Below, in pieces: positions 55,601 through 64,000 of a DNA stretch of 64,000 nucleotides. This DNA is from Heterohyrax brucei. Taxonomy: Eukaryota > Chordata > Mammalia > Hyracoidea > Procaviidae. The translations under genes and the position numbers were made by a program. The stretch's first letter is position 1. Each line of letters opens with the position of its first letter. The stretch is taken from positions 13,114,001 to 13,178,000 of the forward strand of contig CM053154.1 of NCBI GenBank assembly GCA_028571685.1. The letters are read 5' to 3'. The notes beneath the pieces are model-generated. The model made no database searches, was not told the origin of the DNA, and was given only the letters and a program-made list of their open reading frames with translations.

Positions 55601-58600
55601 GTACAGGCCCTCGCCTGGGACCTGAATGGCCCTCTGCAAGGCTGTCCACCTTGGCTCTCAGGAGGTGCTTCTTTGTGCCGCTCCCTCATTTCACACCCCT
55701 GCTGCATCTGCATCTCCTGACTAGATTGTAGGCCCGGGGGACAGGGACCCCTGTGAGGCCATTGCTGTCTGCAGAGCAACAGTGCAGGCCCTGTAGGTGC
55801 TCCTTAGCATCGGCCTGCCCACTGACTGCTGGTCCCTGCGTCCCCTGCCCTCCTCTCCTTGTCCCACTGCCTGTGAGGGCTCAGCTGCATGTCTGCCTTG
55901 GAAGGTTCTGGTCTCCTGCAGGCCCCACCTCCCCCTAAACACTTACATCTGTTTTGCTTTCTTCTTAAAAGCTGTATTTATCGCTGATGCCATCTAAAGG
56001 GATCAAGTCCATCATTCTATCTCAGGTACTCATTGTTTCTATTTCATGATCACTAAACTCGATTATCCTTGAGACCAAAACATGGTCCGTTTGCCTGTGT
56101 CTCTACAGCTTTCCCTCTATACCTATCTGACAGCCTTCAGCATCGTCAATGGAAACACAAGCTATGTGAGTATCAGGAGGTCCAGAGGGCATGTCGTTTT
56201 GGTATTGTCTTTCAGAGTTTTGTTTTTCCTTTTTAGAATTATTTTTGCTCATAAAACTGGAATTTGCTAAACACATGACTTTGTTTTTGCTCAGCATCTT
56301 CACCCGAAGAAGAGTCTGTTGCTAGGGGCAGGAGCCATTGCTTCCTCAACCTTTTTTGGAGTAGGTATTTTAAAAATATATTGATTCCCTTTTATGAAAA
56401 GTTTATTCTGATTACAAATTTAATTTCTGTCCCAAATGGAACAATTTAGAAAGTATGACTAAGACATAGAGAAAAGTTTTCTGTAAACCTATCAGGAGTC
56501 CCTGGGTGGTGCAGACGATTGCTTGGTTGGTGACCAAAAGTTGGAGGTGCAGGTCCACCCAGAAGCACCTCAGAAGACAAGCCTGGTGCTCTACCTCCAA
56601 GTCAAGGCCTGCCACTGGAAACCCTGGGGAACGCAGTGTTGCTCTGACAGCCGTGAGGTTGCCATGAGTCAGAGGCAACTGGTTTTATAATCCGGCCTCT
56701 CTGAAATAATAATCATGTAAACACTGTAAGTTCCTACACATACACTCAAATCAAAGTGAACCTATACTGCAGAACGTACTACGGCAACTTGTGCATTGCT
56801 GTAGCTGTCACAATGTGATCGTGGTTACAAGTGTTGGATTAGGTGTCAGACAAACCTGGCTGGAATCCTGGCTCTGACCCTTAAGACTCTGAGTCTTGGG
56901 GTACCCTTCTGGTAAGCAGGGAGAATGACATTCAGTGCCTGTCTTGCAGTCACAAGAACTAACATGAAAAATAGAGACTGCCATAAACAGTGGCAGTCTG
57001 TGTCAGGAACCAGGGCAGGGTGAGCCGTCTGCTGTTGACTCTGTCCAACTGATTTTTGGTCTCATGAAATTCTGATTTTTCTCCTCTAGGTGATTCTTTC
57101 CCTGACACAAGTGAAGCGTTCCTCGGATAGCTATCCTGTTCGCCTTGGGATTAGAAGACTCCTTCCCGCCATCTTCCTCGGTGAGCAGGAAGGGCCAGGC
57201 CTGCGGTCTGGGTTTGGCTTTGTGGCCTCTGGGCCTTTCTCCGTCACCACAGCCACTGTGGCCCCTCATCTGTGATGTGGCCAATGACAGCCACCATTGG
57301 CAGTCTGCCAGTGCCTGTAGACCTGAGTCCAAGAGGTGACAGTTTGTCTGCCGAGGTGCCTTGTCTTAGCTTCTTAGCGTTGCTGTAACAGAAATACTTA
57401 AGTGGGTGGTTTTTAATACAGACATTTATTTTCTCAGTTTAAACCAAAAACCAAACCCCACCCATTGCCACAGAGTCTATTCTAACTCTTAACAAACCTA
57501 TAGGACAGAGTAGAACTGCCTCATAGAGTTTCCAAAAAGTGCATCATGGATTTGAACTACTGATCCTTCGGTTGGCAGCCATAAACACTATGTCATCAGG
57601 GGTTTCCTTTCCCAGTTTAGGAGACTGGCATTCCGGCCATCTGTCTCTTCCCCATTCCTGCCTGCTTCTCTGCCTCATCTGCTCTTTTGTATCAGAAGTG
57701 ATTGGTTTCCACGCACACCTTACACTGATACAGTCTCATTAACATAACAGAAAACCCTAATGTCATATGGGATCAAGTCAATTCTGACTCCTAGCTACTG
57801 GATGGAAACCCTGGTGGCATAGTGGTTGAGTACTGCATCTACTAACAGAAAGGTCGGCAGTTTTATCTTCAACAAATGGTGCTGGCAAAATTCGATATCC
57901 ATCTGCAATAAACTGAAACAAGGTCCATATCTTACACCTTATACAAAAACCAACTCCAATTGGGTAAAAGACCTAGATATCAAACCTAAAACGATAAAGT
58001 TGATCCAAGAAAAGGTAGGAACAACAATGGAAGTTTTAATACACAATGTGGGCAGACTCCAAAATCTGTCAAATGAACCACAATCAACAGAAAAGAAAAT
58101 AGATAAATGGGAACTATTAAGAATCAAACAATTTTGCTCATCCAAAGACTTTATCAATAGAATTAAAAGAACACCTACAGAATGGGAAAAAATATTTGGC
58201 AACTCTATGTCAGACCAACACCTGGTCTCCATAATCTATAAGGTACTATAAAATATCAATAAGAAGAAGCAAAGTCATCCAATTAAGCGATGGGCAAAGG
58301 AGATGGACAGACATTTCACTAAAGAGGAGATCCAGGCAGCCAAAAAACACATGCGGACATGTTCACGATCTTTAGTTATTAAATTCAAATCAAGACTACA
58401 ATGAGATACCATCTCACCCTGACAAGATTGGCCATGATCCAAAAAACACATAACAACAAATGTTGGAGAGGCTGTGGAGAAAGTGGAACCCTGCTACACT
58501 GTTGGTGGGGTTGCAAAATGGTCCAGCCTCTTTGGAAAGCAATCTGGCGCTTCCTTAAAAAAATGGATATTGATATACCATTTGACCCAGTAATTCCACT

Positions 58601-60887
58601 ACTTGGAATATATCCTACAGAATCAAGGCCTGTCACACCAACAGACACGTGCACAAGAATGTTTACCGCAGCACAGTCCATGATAGCAGAAAGATGGAAT
58701 CAACCCAGATGCCCAACGACAGAAGAATGGATAGGTAAATTATGGTACATATACTCAGTGGAGCACTACGCAATGATAATGAATAACGATGATTCCAGGA
58801 AGCATCTCCTAACCTGGTTTCAACTGGAAGACATTATGTTGAGTGAAGGTAGTCAGCGACAAAAGGACAAATATTGTATGAGACTTCTATGATAAGATCT
58901 CAAAAACAGACTTGTGTGTAGAAGAAAAGACTTTGAGAGCTGCAAGGGAGGGGAGGGAGGGAGAGTGAGGTGAGGAGGGTTTAGATTAGATAGTTGCTAG
59001 AAATCTGGTTGGGAGAAATCTGTGATAGCACACATTAGAAACAAGAACAACATTAAGTGGACTTCAGCATAACTTGAGTACCCCTTCCATCTTAACCCAA
59101 TATTGTAAGGATAGAGTAGCTGGGGCAGGGGGCAGAGGACCATGCTATTAGGCAAAATTGAGGCCAATTGGCACAACTAGTGTTTTGCTAAGAGGGCTGT
59201 CTGCACCTCACATTGGTGAGTGGTGTCTGGGGTCTTACAAGCTGCCATCTGAGGGCACAGCAAATGGTCCCAACTCAGCAAGAACGGATGCTCACCGAGG
59301 ACCAAAATGACATGGGGTAAAGACAGCCCAGAAAATAGAGAGACCCACAGGTGTGGGTACCTACATCGACTTGAGATCTCCACTAAAAGACCTTGATTGA
59401 TGGTCCAGCAGTTTCGGGGTTCCCCTGGGAGCATGGCCCCCGGCCCTGATGCTGCCCGTGCCCATAAATCATAACGAAGGTCCACTCTTTGGGCACGAAT
59501 GGATTGGACTTGACAATGCAGAGTGACCATATATTGGATGCACTTTATGGTTCTGTACATCTATAGGATATCATCCTGCTGACCTGTAGCTGGAGGAAGG
59601 AGAGTGGGTAGAGAGGAGGGGAAAGGAGACTGTTGGAAGGATGAGACATGTATGGAGCAGAGAGGAATAGTGTGCTGTCACCGGGCAGGGAGAGCAGTGG
59701 AAGCTGCATATAGGTGGGCATGTAAATTTATATGGGAATGTACATTTTCACTCAGTCATATTAAATTAAAAAAAAAAAGAAAAGGTCGGCAGTTTGAATC
59801 CACCAGGTGCTCCTTGGAAACTCACTGGGACAGTTCTGCTCTGTCCTATAGGGTCACTATGAGTTGGAATTGACTCAATGGCAGTGGGTTTTTTTTTAGG
59901 TCAGCTACCGTGTAGGACAGAGTGGAACTCTGGCATGGGGTTTCCTGGGCTTTAAATCCTTACAGAAGCAGACTGCCACATCTTTCTCCTGTGATGCAGC
60001 TGGTGGACTTGGATCCCTGAACTTCTGTTTACTGGCTGAGCACTTTAATCACTGCACCACCAGGACTCCTTACACCCTTTAATTATCGAAGGATGAATAC
60101 AAGCCTGGAAACCCAAATTCCTTTTTAAAGACGGTACAAGCTCACCAGTGCACTATTCCACTTACTCCTGCTGATTTCTGGATAGGTAATATTCTCATTT
60201 AAAGATAAGGCGACTGAGGCACAGTGAAGTTAAATAACTTTCTGGTGGTCACACAGCAAGCAAGAAGTAGCACAGGGATCCCAGCCCAGCAGTGTGACTC
60301 CAGAGAGAGTGACAGAGATATTAACAGAATGGTTAAGTTTGGCAGTGTGCGCATCTCATTCGTGCTGCAAGTTTGGGTTTAGGATTGGAGAGTTGGCAAA
60401 ATGATGTCAGTGATGAAGCTGGTGACGTTGTTTTATAGAAACCTAGTGAGACCAGATTAAGCGAAGAAGGGGGTATATCTCAAGGATCCTGAGGTTCTCC
60501 TTGGAATCCTGTCAGAGAGTGGGATTGGGTGTCAGGGTGTGGGAAGCTGTACTGGTATTCATTTAGTATCTAAGACTGAGTGGTTAGCAATTCTCCCAAT
60601 TTCAACACCCCTCCCCACCCCAAAGAGAACTCGGCTGGCCCAGCTGATGTCACGGGAGCGTCCAAGGCTGGGGGAGGCATCTGTCAGGAAGAGGCTTGAA
60701 GCAGACAGACCCGAGATGCTCCTCCAGGGAGCCAAAACTCATCCCTTTTGTGTGTCCCTTCTGATCCCCAGCCCAACTCAGTGGGATCAATGTTCTCGCA
60801 GCCCGAGGTTTGGAACCCGCACAAGGCATCAAGGTCATGGACAAAGAAGGCACAGTCATAGGCCATTCTAGAAGAGCAGGGGAAAAG
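46407..60887 (+). CDS. SFXN4: SFXN4, sideroflexin 4, coding exons 1-11 (3' end outside window)
   Basis: Sideroflexins are multi-pass inner-membrane mitochondrial proteins. SFXN4 is linked to complex I assembly and iron-sulphur/iron balance rather than serine transport. Coding exons: 46407-46445, 48014-48079, 51141-51209, 52843-52869, 53165-53219, 55262-55287, 55972-56025, 56109-56165, 56295-56360, 57090-57180, 60772-60887. All have GT/AG borders and consistent phases, giving 222 residues without a stop. Recognisable pieces: [12 protein letters not shown] (2-13), [11 protein letters not shown] (18-28), [10 protein letters not shown] (70-79), the Asn-containing [10 protein letters not shown] (122-131) and GIKVMDKEG (201-209). 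Hydrophobic segments lie near 86-101, 137-160 and 173-195. It is divergent from the human protein as I remember it, but no exon is broken. The C-terminal exon or exons were not found before 64000. The start codon is uncertain (see findings). Confidence 0.93.
46600..48013 (+). other. SFXN4: SFXN4 intron 1, mostly unassigned
   Basis: About 47800-47930 holds a MIR-like piece ('gcctgtaaaacgggattgtc', 'ttagtaagttctcaa'). The part at 47020-47340 looks repeat-derived but I cannot name it. No further coding exon is seen. Confidence 0.5.
48450..48790 (+). repeat. tRNA-Gly-type SINE body with RTE-like tail
   Basis: 'gacaggtttcagcagagcta', 'cctggcaatctactttcaaa', then 'gcacagaactgggcaatgtt' and 'gaactgagttggcagtagac' at the end. 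The head is lost. It lies in SFXN4 intron 2. Confidence 0.65.
48842..48864. repeat. (GAGAGG)n simple repeat
   Basis: Short purine-only hexamer run in SFXN4 intron 2. Confidence 0.75.
49214..49382 (-). repeat. AfroSINE copy in SFXN4 intron 2
   Basis: 'aaaaccaaaaccaaatcatt' to 'ttaaccactgtgccactgtg'. Confidence 0.85.
49436..49580 (+). repeat. MER5-type fragments
   Basis: 'gagaatttgcatttctaata' followed by 'agaatcacctgggagtcatg' and 'agtctgattctgggtggaag': two adjoining MER5-like pieces. Confidence 0.55.
49682..49805 (-). repeat. AfroSINE, head-deleted
   Basis: 'ctcaggtcagttgtagctca', 'tctgccccatagggtgtcta' and 'cttttgatcagggctctatc'. Confidence 0.75.
49816..50023 (-). repeat. AfroSINE, long variant
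   Basis: 'gcaacccattgctatcaaat', 'gtaatctttgtggaagcaga' and 'acagctgtgctaccagggct'. Confidence 0.85.
50051..50090. repeat. Two overlapping perfect hairpins
   Basis: GATGTATC (50051-50058) pairs with GATACATC (50064-50071). ATACATCACAT (50065-50075) pairs with ATGTGATGTAT (50080-50090) across GACA. The two stems share bases, so only one can form at a time. Confidence 0.8.
50255..50540 (-). repeat. tRNA-Gly-headed SINE with RTE-like tail, full length
   Basis: In minus-strand sense it starts with a tRNA-Gly-like head (A box around 50529-50516, B box GGTTTGATTCC at 50492-50482) ending near 50470. It passes through a body with 'aagactaagac'-type text and 'caatctacttctgaaaatca', and ends in sequence like the RTE 3' terminus ('ttctgttctgcatgggtggc', 'gagcagctaacaataacc'). 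It lies in SFXN4 intron 2. Confidence 0.7.
51446..51650 (+). repeat. AfroSINE, long variant, in SFXN4 intron 3
   Basis: 'aaggagcattggtggcataa', 'acctggcaatctgctcgcat' and 'ggactggacagcaccttata', beginning about 235 bases after exon 3. Confidence 0.85.
52330..52778 (-). repeat. 5'-truncated L1 3' UTR in SFXN4 intron 3
   Basis: 'gagtgaaaatgtacattccc' through 'ttttattcttgtgttgccag' in reverse. The 13-base GATGAGGAGGTTT is repeated exactly on both sides (52317-52329 and 52779-52791). It ends about 50 bases upstream of SFXN4 exon 4. Confidence 0.9.
52933..53115 (+). repeat. AfroSINE, diverged, in SFXN4 intron 4
   Basis: 'tgctcttggctactaactga', 'aaaggcctagtagtctcctt' and 'ctccagcagctggggtggac'. 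It fills most of the short intron between exons 4 and 5. Confidence 0.7.
53274..53522 (-). repeat. Short L1 3' end in SFXN4 intron 5
   Basis: 'aatgaagtggaagtatacga', 'ctggtgacagcacactcctc' and 'cagaaccataaagtccacac'. GGAAACCACAGC flanks it at 53262-53273 and 53523-53534. Confidence 0.85.
54090..54262 (+). repeat. AfroSINE copy in SFXN4 intron 5
   Basis: 'ggaaaccttggtggtgtcgt' to 'aactccatagccacaggttt', well preserved. Confidence 0.9.
54556..54762 (-). repeat. AfroSINE, long variant, in SFXN4 intron 5
   Basis: 'acacccatttgccagcgagt', 'gtagatcaccaggtctgtct' and 'gcattgcactacccagggac'. Confidence 0.85.
54780..54948 (-). repeat. AfroSINE copy in SFXN4 intron 5
   Basis: 'gaacaaaaccaaagccattg' to 'agccactgtgccaccagggc', adjacent to and in the same orientation as the preceding copy. 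Confidence 0.88.
55288..55971 (+). other. SFXN4: SFXN4 intron 6, no repeats recognised
   Basis: GC-rich, C-rich intron without SINE or LINE sequence, unlike its neighbours. The open frames at 55480-55997 lack splice support. I see nothing else in it. Confidence 0.5.
56490..56692 (+). repeat. AfroSINE, long variant, in SFXN4 intron 9
   Basis: 'ggagtccctgggtggtgcag', 'aagcctggtgctctacctcc' and 'tgccatgagtcagaggcaac'. Confidence 0.8.
56830..57000 (+). repeat. MIR in SFXN4 intron 9
   Basis: 'aacctggctggaatcctggc', 'tctgacccttaagactctga' and 'ctggtaagcagggagaatga' follow the MIR order. Confidence 0.65.
57363..57745 (-). repeat. LTR-like element (MLT1 type) split by a SINE
   Basis: 'tcttagcgttgctgtaacag' and 'cagacatttattttctcagt' on the left, 'tgcctgcttctctgcctcat' and 'gtgattggtttccacgcaca' on the right. 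A SINE occupies 57442-57612. Confidence 0.5.
57442..57612 (-). repeat. AfroSINE copy inside the LTR-like element
   Basis: 'aaccaaaaaccaaaccccac' to 'ctatgtcatcaggggtttcc'. CAGTTTA lies at both borders (57435-57441 and 57613-57619). Confidence 0.85.
57805..57863 (+). repeat. AfroSINE, 5' part (split by L1)
   Basis: 'ggaaaccctggtggcatagt' to 'aaaggtcggcagttt'. The rest of the same copy resumes after the L1 at 59781. Confidence 0.9.
57864..59780 (+). mobile_element. 5'-truncated L1 with ORF2 3' end and 3' UTR
   Basis: About 1.9 kb of L1 in SFXN4 intron 10. The left part keeps a frame of L1 ORF2 C-terminal sequence to 58251. The frame is then disrupted between about 58240 and 58400 (a compact deletion/stop region). 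From 58401 to 58892 it is open again over the last 163 codons, including the Cys/His-rich region ([18 protein letters not shown]) typical of the ORF2 C terminus. The 3' UTR ends in an A-rich tail at about 59767-59782. It has no endonuclease or reverse-transcriptase domain and is inactive. AAAGGTCGGCAGTTT is present on both sides (57849-57863 and 59781-59795). Confidence 0.93.
59781..59898 (+). repeat. AfroSINE, 3' part (split by L1)
   Basis: 'aaaggtcggcagtttgaatc' to 'attgactcaatggcagtggg'. It completes the SINE begun at 57805. Confidence 0.9.
59899..60075 (-). repeat. AfroSINE, long variant
   Basis: 'ggtcagctaccgtgtaggac', 'agcagactgccacatctttc' and 'tcactgcaccaccaggactc'. The terminal 3' part is missing. 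Confidence 0.8.
60190..60305 (-). repeat. MIR in SFXN4 intron 10
   Basis: 'ctcatttaaagataaggcga', 'ctgaggcacagtgaagttaa' and 'ggtcacacagcaagcaagaa'. Confidence 0.8.
60685..60721. repeat. 37-bp block shared with the LTR at 61.5 kb
   Basis: 36 of 37 bases match 61528-61564 in the same orientation, starting CAGGAAGAGGCTTGA and ending CCCGAGATGCTC. It lies 51 bases before SFXN4 exon 11. Confidence 0.9.
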
Positions 60888-61029
60888 GTAAGTGTACCCG
60901 ACGGAGCTGTAGCTCCTTGTCCTGTGGTTGAAGAACTGAATTTTCTGTTTAAGAACTGGTAACAAATTCATGTCTCCCTTCAGCCTTTCCTCATCCTGTC
61001 CTTCCTTATCACCCAGGAGTTTGTGTCTT

Positions 61030-61088
61030 CCGCCATAGGGTTGCTATCAGTCACAACTGACTAGACAACAGTGGGTTTGGTTTGGGTT
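61030..61088 (+). repeat. AfroSINE 3' tail
   Basis: 'gccatagggttgctatcagt' and 'agacaacagtgggtttggtt'. Only the last 60 bases remain. Confidence 0.7.
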
Positions 61089-61238
61089 TTTTTTGATGTG
61101 GAAGATGGGACCCCCTTGGAGGCCACTCTCCTCCCAGCCTTTTCTACACTCCTGGAGGTCTCTGGACATCACTCCTTCTTCCACTTTACAGAGGTTTTCT
61201 TAATATGGGCATTGTTTAATTTAATTGTGGTAAACATA

Positions 61239-61294
61239 TGTGTGTGTGTGTCTATCTATCTATCTGTCTCTCTATATAGATATATATGTATATA
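61239..61294. repeat. Compound TG/TCTA/TA microsatellite
   Basis: (TG)n, then (TCTA)n, then TA-rich sequence in SFXN4 intron 11. Confidence 0.9.
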
Positions 61295-61345
61295 AAACAA
61301 AACATTTGCTGTTTCAACAGCTTGACAACAAGCCTAGGGGTTGCA

Positions 61346-61821
61346 TGTCACGTCCGGCAACCCACAGCTGAGGGAGACAGGCAGGGGAATGAGAAAAACT
61401 CACTCACATCACACAAGATGAAGTTGAGGCCAGGTCGGACCAAGGTCTCTGATGGAGAGCACTGGCTGCTGTTCCTCAATAGGAAACTTTATTTATAGGG
61501 TTACAATCAGGATCAGGAGGAGGTTGGCAGGAAGAGGCTTGAGGCAGACAGACCCGAGATGCTCTGTTTCGCCAAAAATGGTTACAGTGGTATGGGGGCA
61601 TCTCATGATTGGCTGATCCATACGCAGAAGTATCATCAAGGCATGAGGTAGGAGAAACAGGCAAAGGTCAGGCTTTTTCAGAGGATCTATCCTACTTGAG
61701 AAAAGCCTAAATATTTGGGCGGAAGGCTCAGTAAGGTGGGAAATAAGAAGAAGAGAGAGAGACAAAGGTCAGGCTTTCCCGGAGGTTTTGCCATATCCGA
61801 GAAGAGCCTAAATCTACATCA
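61346..61821 (-). mobile_element. Solo LTR of an endogenous retrovirus-like element
   Basis: Bounded by TG (61346) and CA (61821) on the plus strand. On the minus strand it starts TGATGTAGATTTAGG, has CCTATAAATAAAG as a combined TATA/poly(A)-like segment near 61497-61485, and ends GGACGTGACA. No gag, pol or env sequence is adjacent, so it is a solo LTR. The boundaries are inferred from the TG/CA ends, and I could not find a convincing flanking duplication. Confidence 0.6.
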
Positions 61822-61859
61822 GTAAGACTATAGGTGGAACAGTACATTCCAAGCAGCCT

Positions 61860-62032
61860 GCAAAAGTTGGGGAGTTGGATCTCAGCTAGTGGCTCCATGG
61901 AAGAAAGGCCTGACAACCTGCTTTCGTGAAGGTGACAGCCAGGAAAACCCTATGGCGCAGTTCTGTTCTGTGACACACGGAGTCCCCGTGAGTCGGAACT
62001 GACTAAGCAGTGGGTTTTGTGGTTGCGTTTTT
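61860..62032 (+). repeat. AfroSINE, long variant
   Basis: 'ggagttggatctcagctagt', 'gaaaggcctgacaacctgct' and 'gagtcggaactgactaagca'. Confidence 0.8.
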
Positions 62033-63806
62033 GTTTTTTTGTGTGTGGCTGTATGTACAATTCAGAGACGTTGATGGTGTTTATCATGTGATACTGCCAC
62101 TGCCCGTTTCCCCATTTTTCCATTGTCCTAAGTCTTCCTCTTTAAGGGTCTGTTTGCTGTCCAGGATGGCCTTAAGAAATCCAGTGTTCTGACCTAAATT
62201 CTCTACAGAAGGCCTTAGTGTCTCATAATTCTTGCTTTTTGATAGCTTATTTTCTTCCTCAATTCAGCACACTGGTTGTGTGTGCATTCGGCCCCCTGTA
62301 GCTCTTAACCACTCTATTTTTAGCGGGTGAGGTCCTTTTAGGCCTCTGTGAAATGGACTGTACCTGAATGTGAGGCAGTGGTCTGGACACAGCATGAAGA
62401 GCAGTGTGGAAGAGCCCCATATATGAAGTGAAGGGAATAGCTGGCTTAGGACGGTGTCCACTGGCTAAGGGGACTCCCTTGGCCAGCTGGCTAGCCTTCT
62501 CCTGCCCAGCAGGATGATGGAAGAGGACAGCAGAAAGGATGACTGTTCATTCAGTCAGTAAATACATAATTATTCAGCTCATGAAACATGTTACTCTAAA
62601 TCCTGTCAGTGGTTTACAAATCTAAATTACAAATCATCAAATACATTTGACAGGATTTCCACCGGACCACCTATTAGCATGTCAGAAAATATTGACCATC
62701 TTCCCAAAGAACTACAGTCAAGGTTGAATGATTGTAAGTTATAAGGAGAGATCGCTACCAGAAAGAAAATGCTATCTCTGGTTTTTTAAATTAAGGTTTG
62801 TGTGCGTGAAAAAGACCCCTTATAGAGACTTTAAAAAACAAACAAACAAAAAGCTATGACATAGTTATTTCAACATACTACACCCAAATATAGCAGAACA
62901 ACTTCTTTCTTTGGAAATAACCAGAATTCTTAACCTGCAGATTTGGCTGGATAAACTGAAATGAATTTTAGCAATAAATATTTAGGTATAGCACACATAA
63001 AAAACAAAAGCACAGTAAATCTTAAATAACTTTGCTAGATGACTAGACATTTGGAAAACAATTGAAACAGTCAAGTGCATAAATTAAGAATATTATGAGC
63101 TTAATCTGAAAAGAAGTGGATTGTTTTATTTTCAGTTCTTCCACTTTCACACTTTTTTATGGTAAAAAGTGTAACGCAAGACATTTTTCTGTAATTTGAT
63201 GAAAATATGCATGGGCAGAACACATGCCTGTTGGTTGGTTTCTCCATGTGCAGTTTAGCCATACTGGTTGTGTTCTCTGTGATGTGTCGGCGTTCTCACT
63301 GTCTCTCCCCATATTGGTTCACCACTCTTGATTTAGACTCACTTTCCTCTAAACTTCCCATCTGTGCTTTACAGTTGCTGTTGGGGCAGGTTGATGTTAT
63401 ATAGAAAGTTTTTTATAATAGCACAGTGCTCATGTCCAACATTCTTTACTAATATAAGCTAAGCAGTTGTTTAATTTAAAGATGACTTCAGGTGATGATT
63501 TGGGTTCATGGTTTGAAGTATGTCTCAGAATGGTAGATTTGGGGTTTCTTCAGTCTCAGTAGGCCTAGTAAGTCTAGATTCTGTAAGAATTTTAAATTCT
63601 GTTCCCCATTTTCCCCTCTTTTGATAACAATGCAGCTGTTGATTCCATGATCAAAAAGTTCAGTAATGGTAGCTGGGCACTGTTTAGTTCTTCCGGTCTC
63701 ATGGATAAGGAGTCAGTTTTTCATGGTGGCAGTTAGACCTGCAGTACAACACACACACATGCATATACAGACATATAAATTTTTTAACACATCTGCTTTT
63801 AGAGAT

Positions 63807-64000
63807 ATTTTTAACAGCTTTATTGAGGTATGATTTACATGATATAAAATTCATCCATTGTGAGAGTAAGATTTGATGAATTTTAGTCTATTTTTTCAGT
63901 TGTGCAACCATCACCACAATCCAGTTTTAGAACATTTCATTGTCTTCAAAAGTTGCCTCATGCCTGTTTGTGGTCAGTCCCTATACTCATCCTCAGGCAG
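63807..64000 (-). repeat. Ancient L1 3' end, cut by window edge
   Basis: 'aacagctttattgaggtatg', 'caaccatcaccacaatccag' and 'catttcattgtcttcaaaag' match the reverse of old L1M-type 3' ends. Confidence 0.8.

Larger units (their letters stand above)
60888..64000 (+). other. SFXN4: SFXN4 intron 11 (extends past window)
   Basis: It follows the donor AAG|GTAAGT of exon 11. I found no sequence encoding the remaining C-terminal part of SFXN4. Apart from the SINEs, LTR, microsatellite and L1 listed, about 62030-63800 is unassigned and AT-rich. Confidence 0.6.

Noticed and set aside
58401-58892. 163-codon open frame
   Set aside because: It is the C-terminal end of L1 ORF2 within a truncated LINE, not a host gene.
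1-64000. CRISPR array, operon, phage or other prokaryotic system
   Set aside because: No regularly spaced direct repeats, operons or prokaryotic genes. Spliced vertebrate genes and mammalian retroposons account for the recognisable content.

Overview
The window is nuclear DNA from a placental mammal. The interspersed repeats point to Afrotheria, most likely an elephant. There are dozens of tRNA-derived SINEs of the AfroSINE type, several fragments of the RTE LINE that shares the AfroSINE 3' end, L1 3' ends of the kind I associate with elephant, and older pan-mammalian MIR, MER5 and LTR relics. Genes are spliced and sparse, and most of the sequence is intron or intergenic repeat. The species call rests on remembered repeat families, not on a search.

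Three genes are recognisable. They reproduce the human 10q26.11 order GRK5 - PRDX3 - SFXN4. (1) GRK5, minus strand: only its first coding exon (10346-10397) lies here, inside a CpG island at about 10.1-11.3 kb. Everything to its left is GRK5 intron 1. (2) PRDX3, plus strand: complete, seven coding exons from 32144 to 42027, an intact 257-residue mitochondrial peroxiredoxin, with a poly(A) signal at 42760. (3) SFXN4, plus strand: eleven coding exons from 46407 to 60887 (222 residues so far, frame open throughout). The last part of the gene lies beyond the right edge.

GRK5 and PRDX3 are divergent, with start codons about 21.7 kb apart across a repeat-rich interval (11.3-32.0 kb). PRDX3 and SFXN4 run in tandem with about 3.5 kb between them. 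Both encode mitochondrial proteins: PRDX3 removes matrix peroxide, and SFXN4 is an inner-membrane sideroflexin tied to complex I assembly and iron balance. Each of the three starts lies in its own GC-rich promoter.

There is no sign of an undescribed gene system. The observations worth a second look are structural: a SFXN4 start codon that appears displaced, a fold-back mariner relic, LINEs nested inside SINEs with clean target-site duplications, a tRNA-Gly-headed SINE with an RTE-like tail, a 37-bp block shared between a solo LTR and the flank of SFXN4 exon 11, a CCG repeat in the GRK5 leader region, and paired ZNF143/NRF1-like sites upstream of GRK5.
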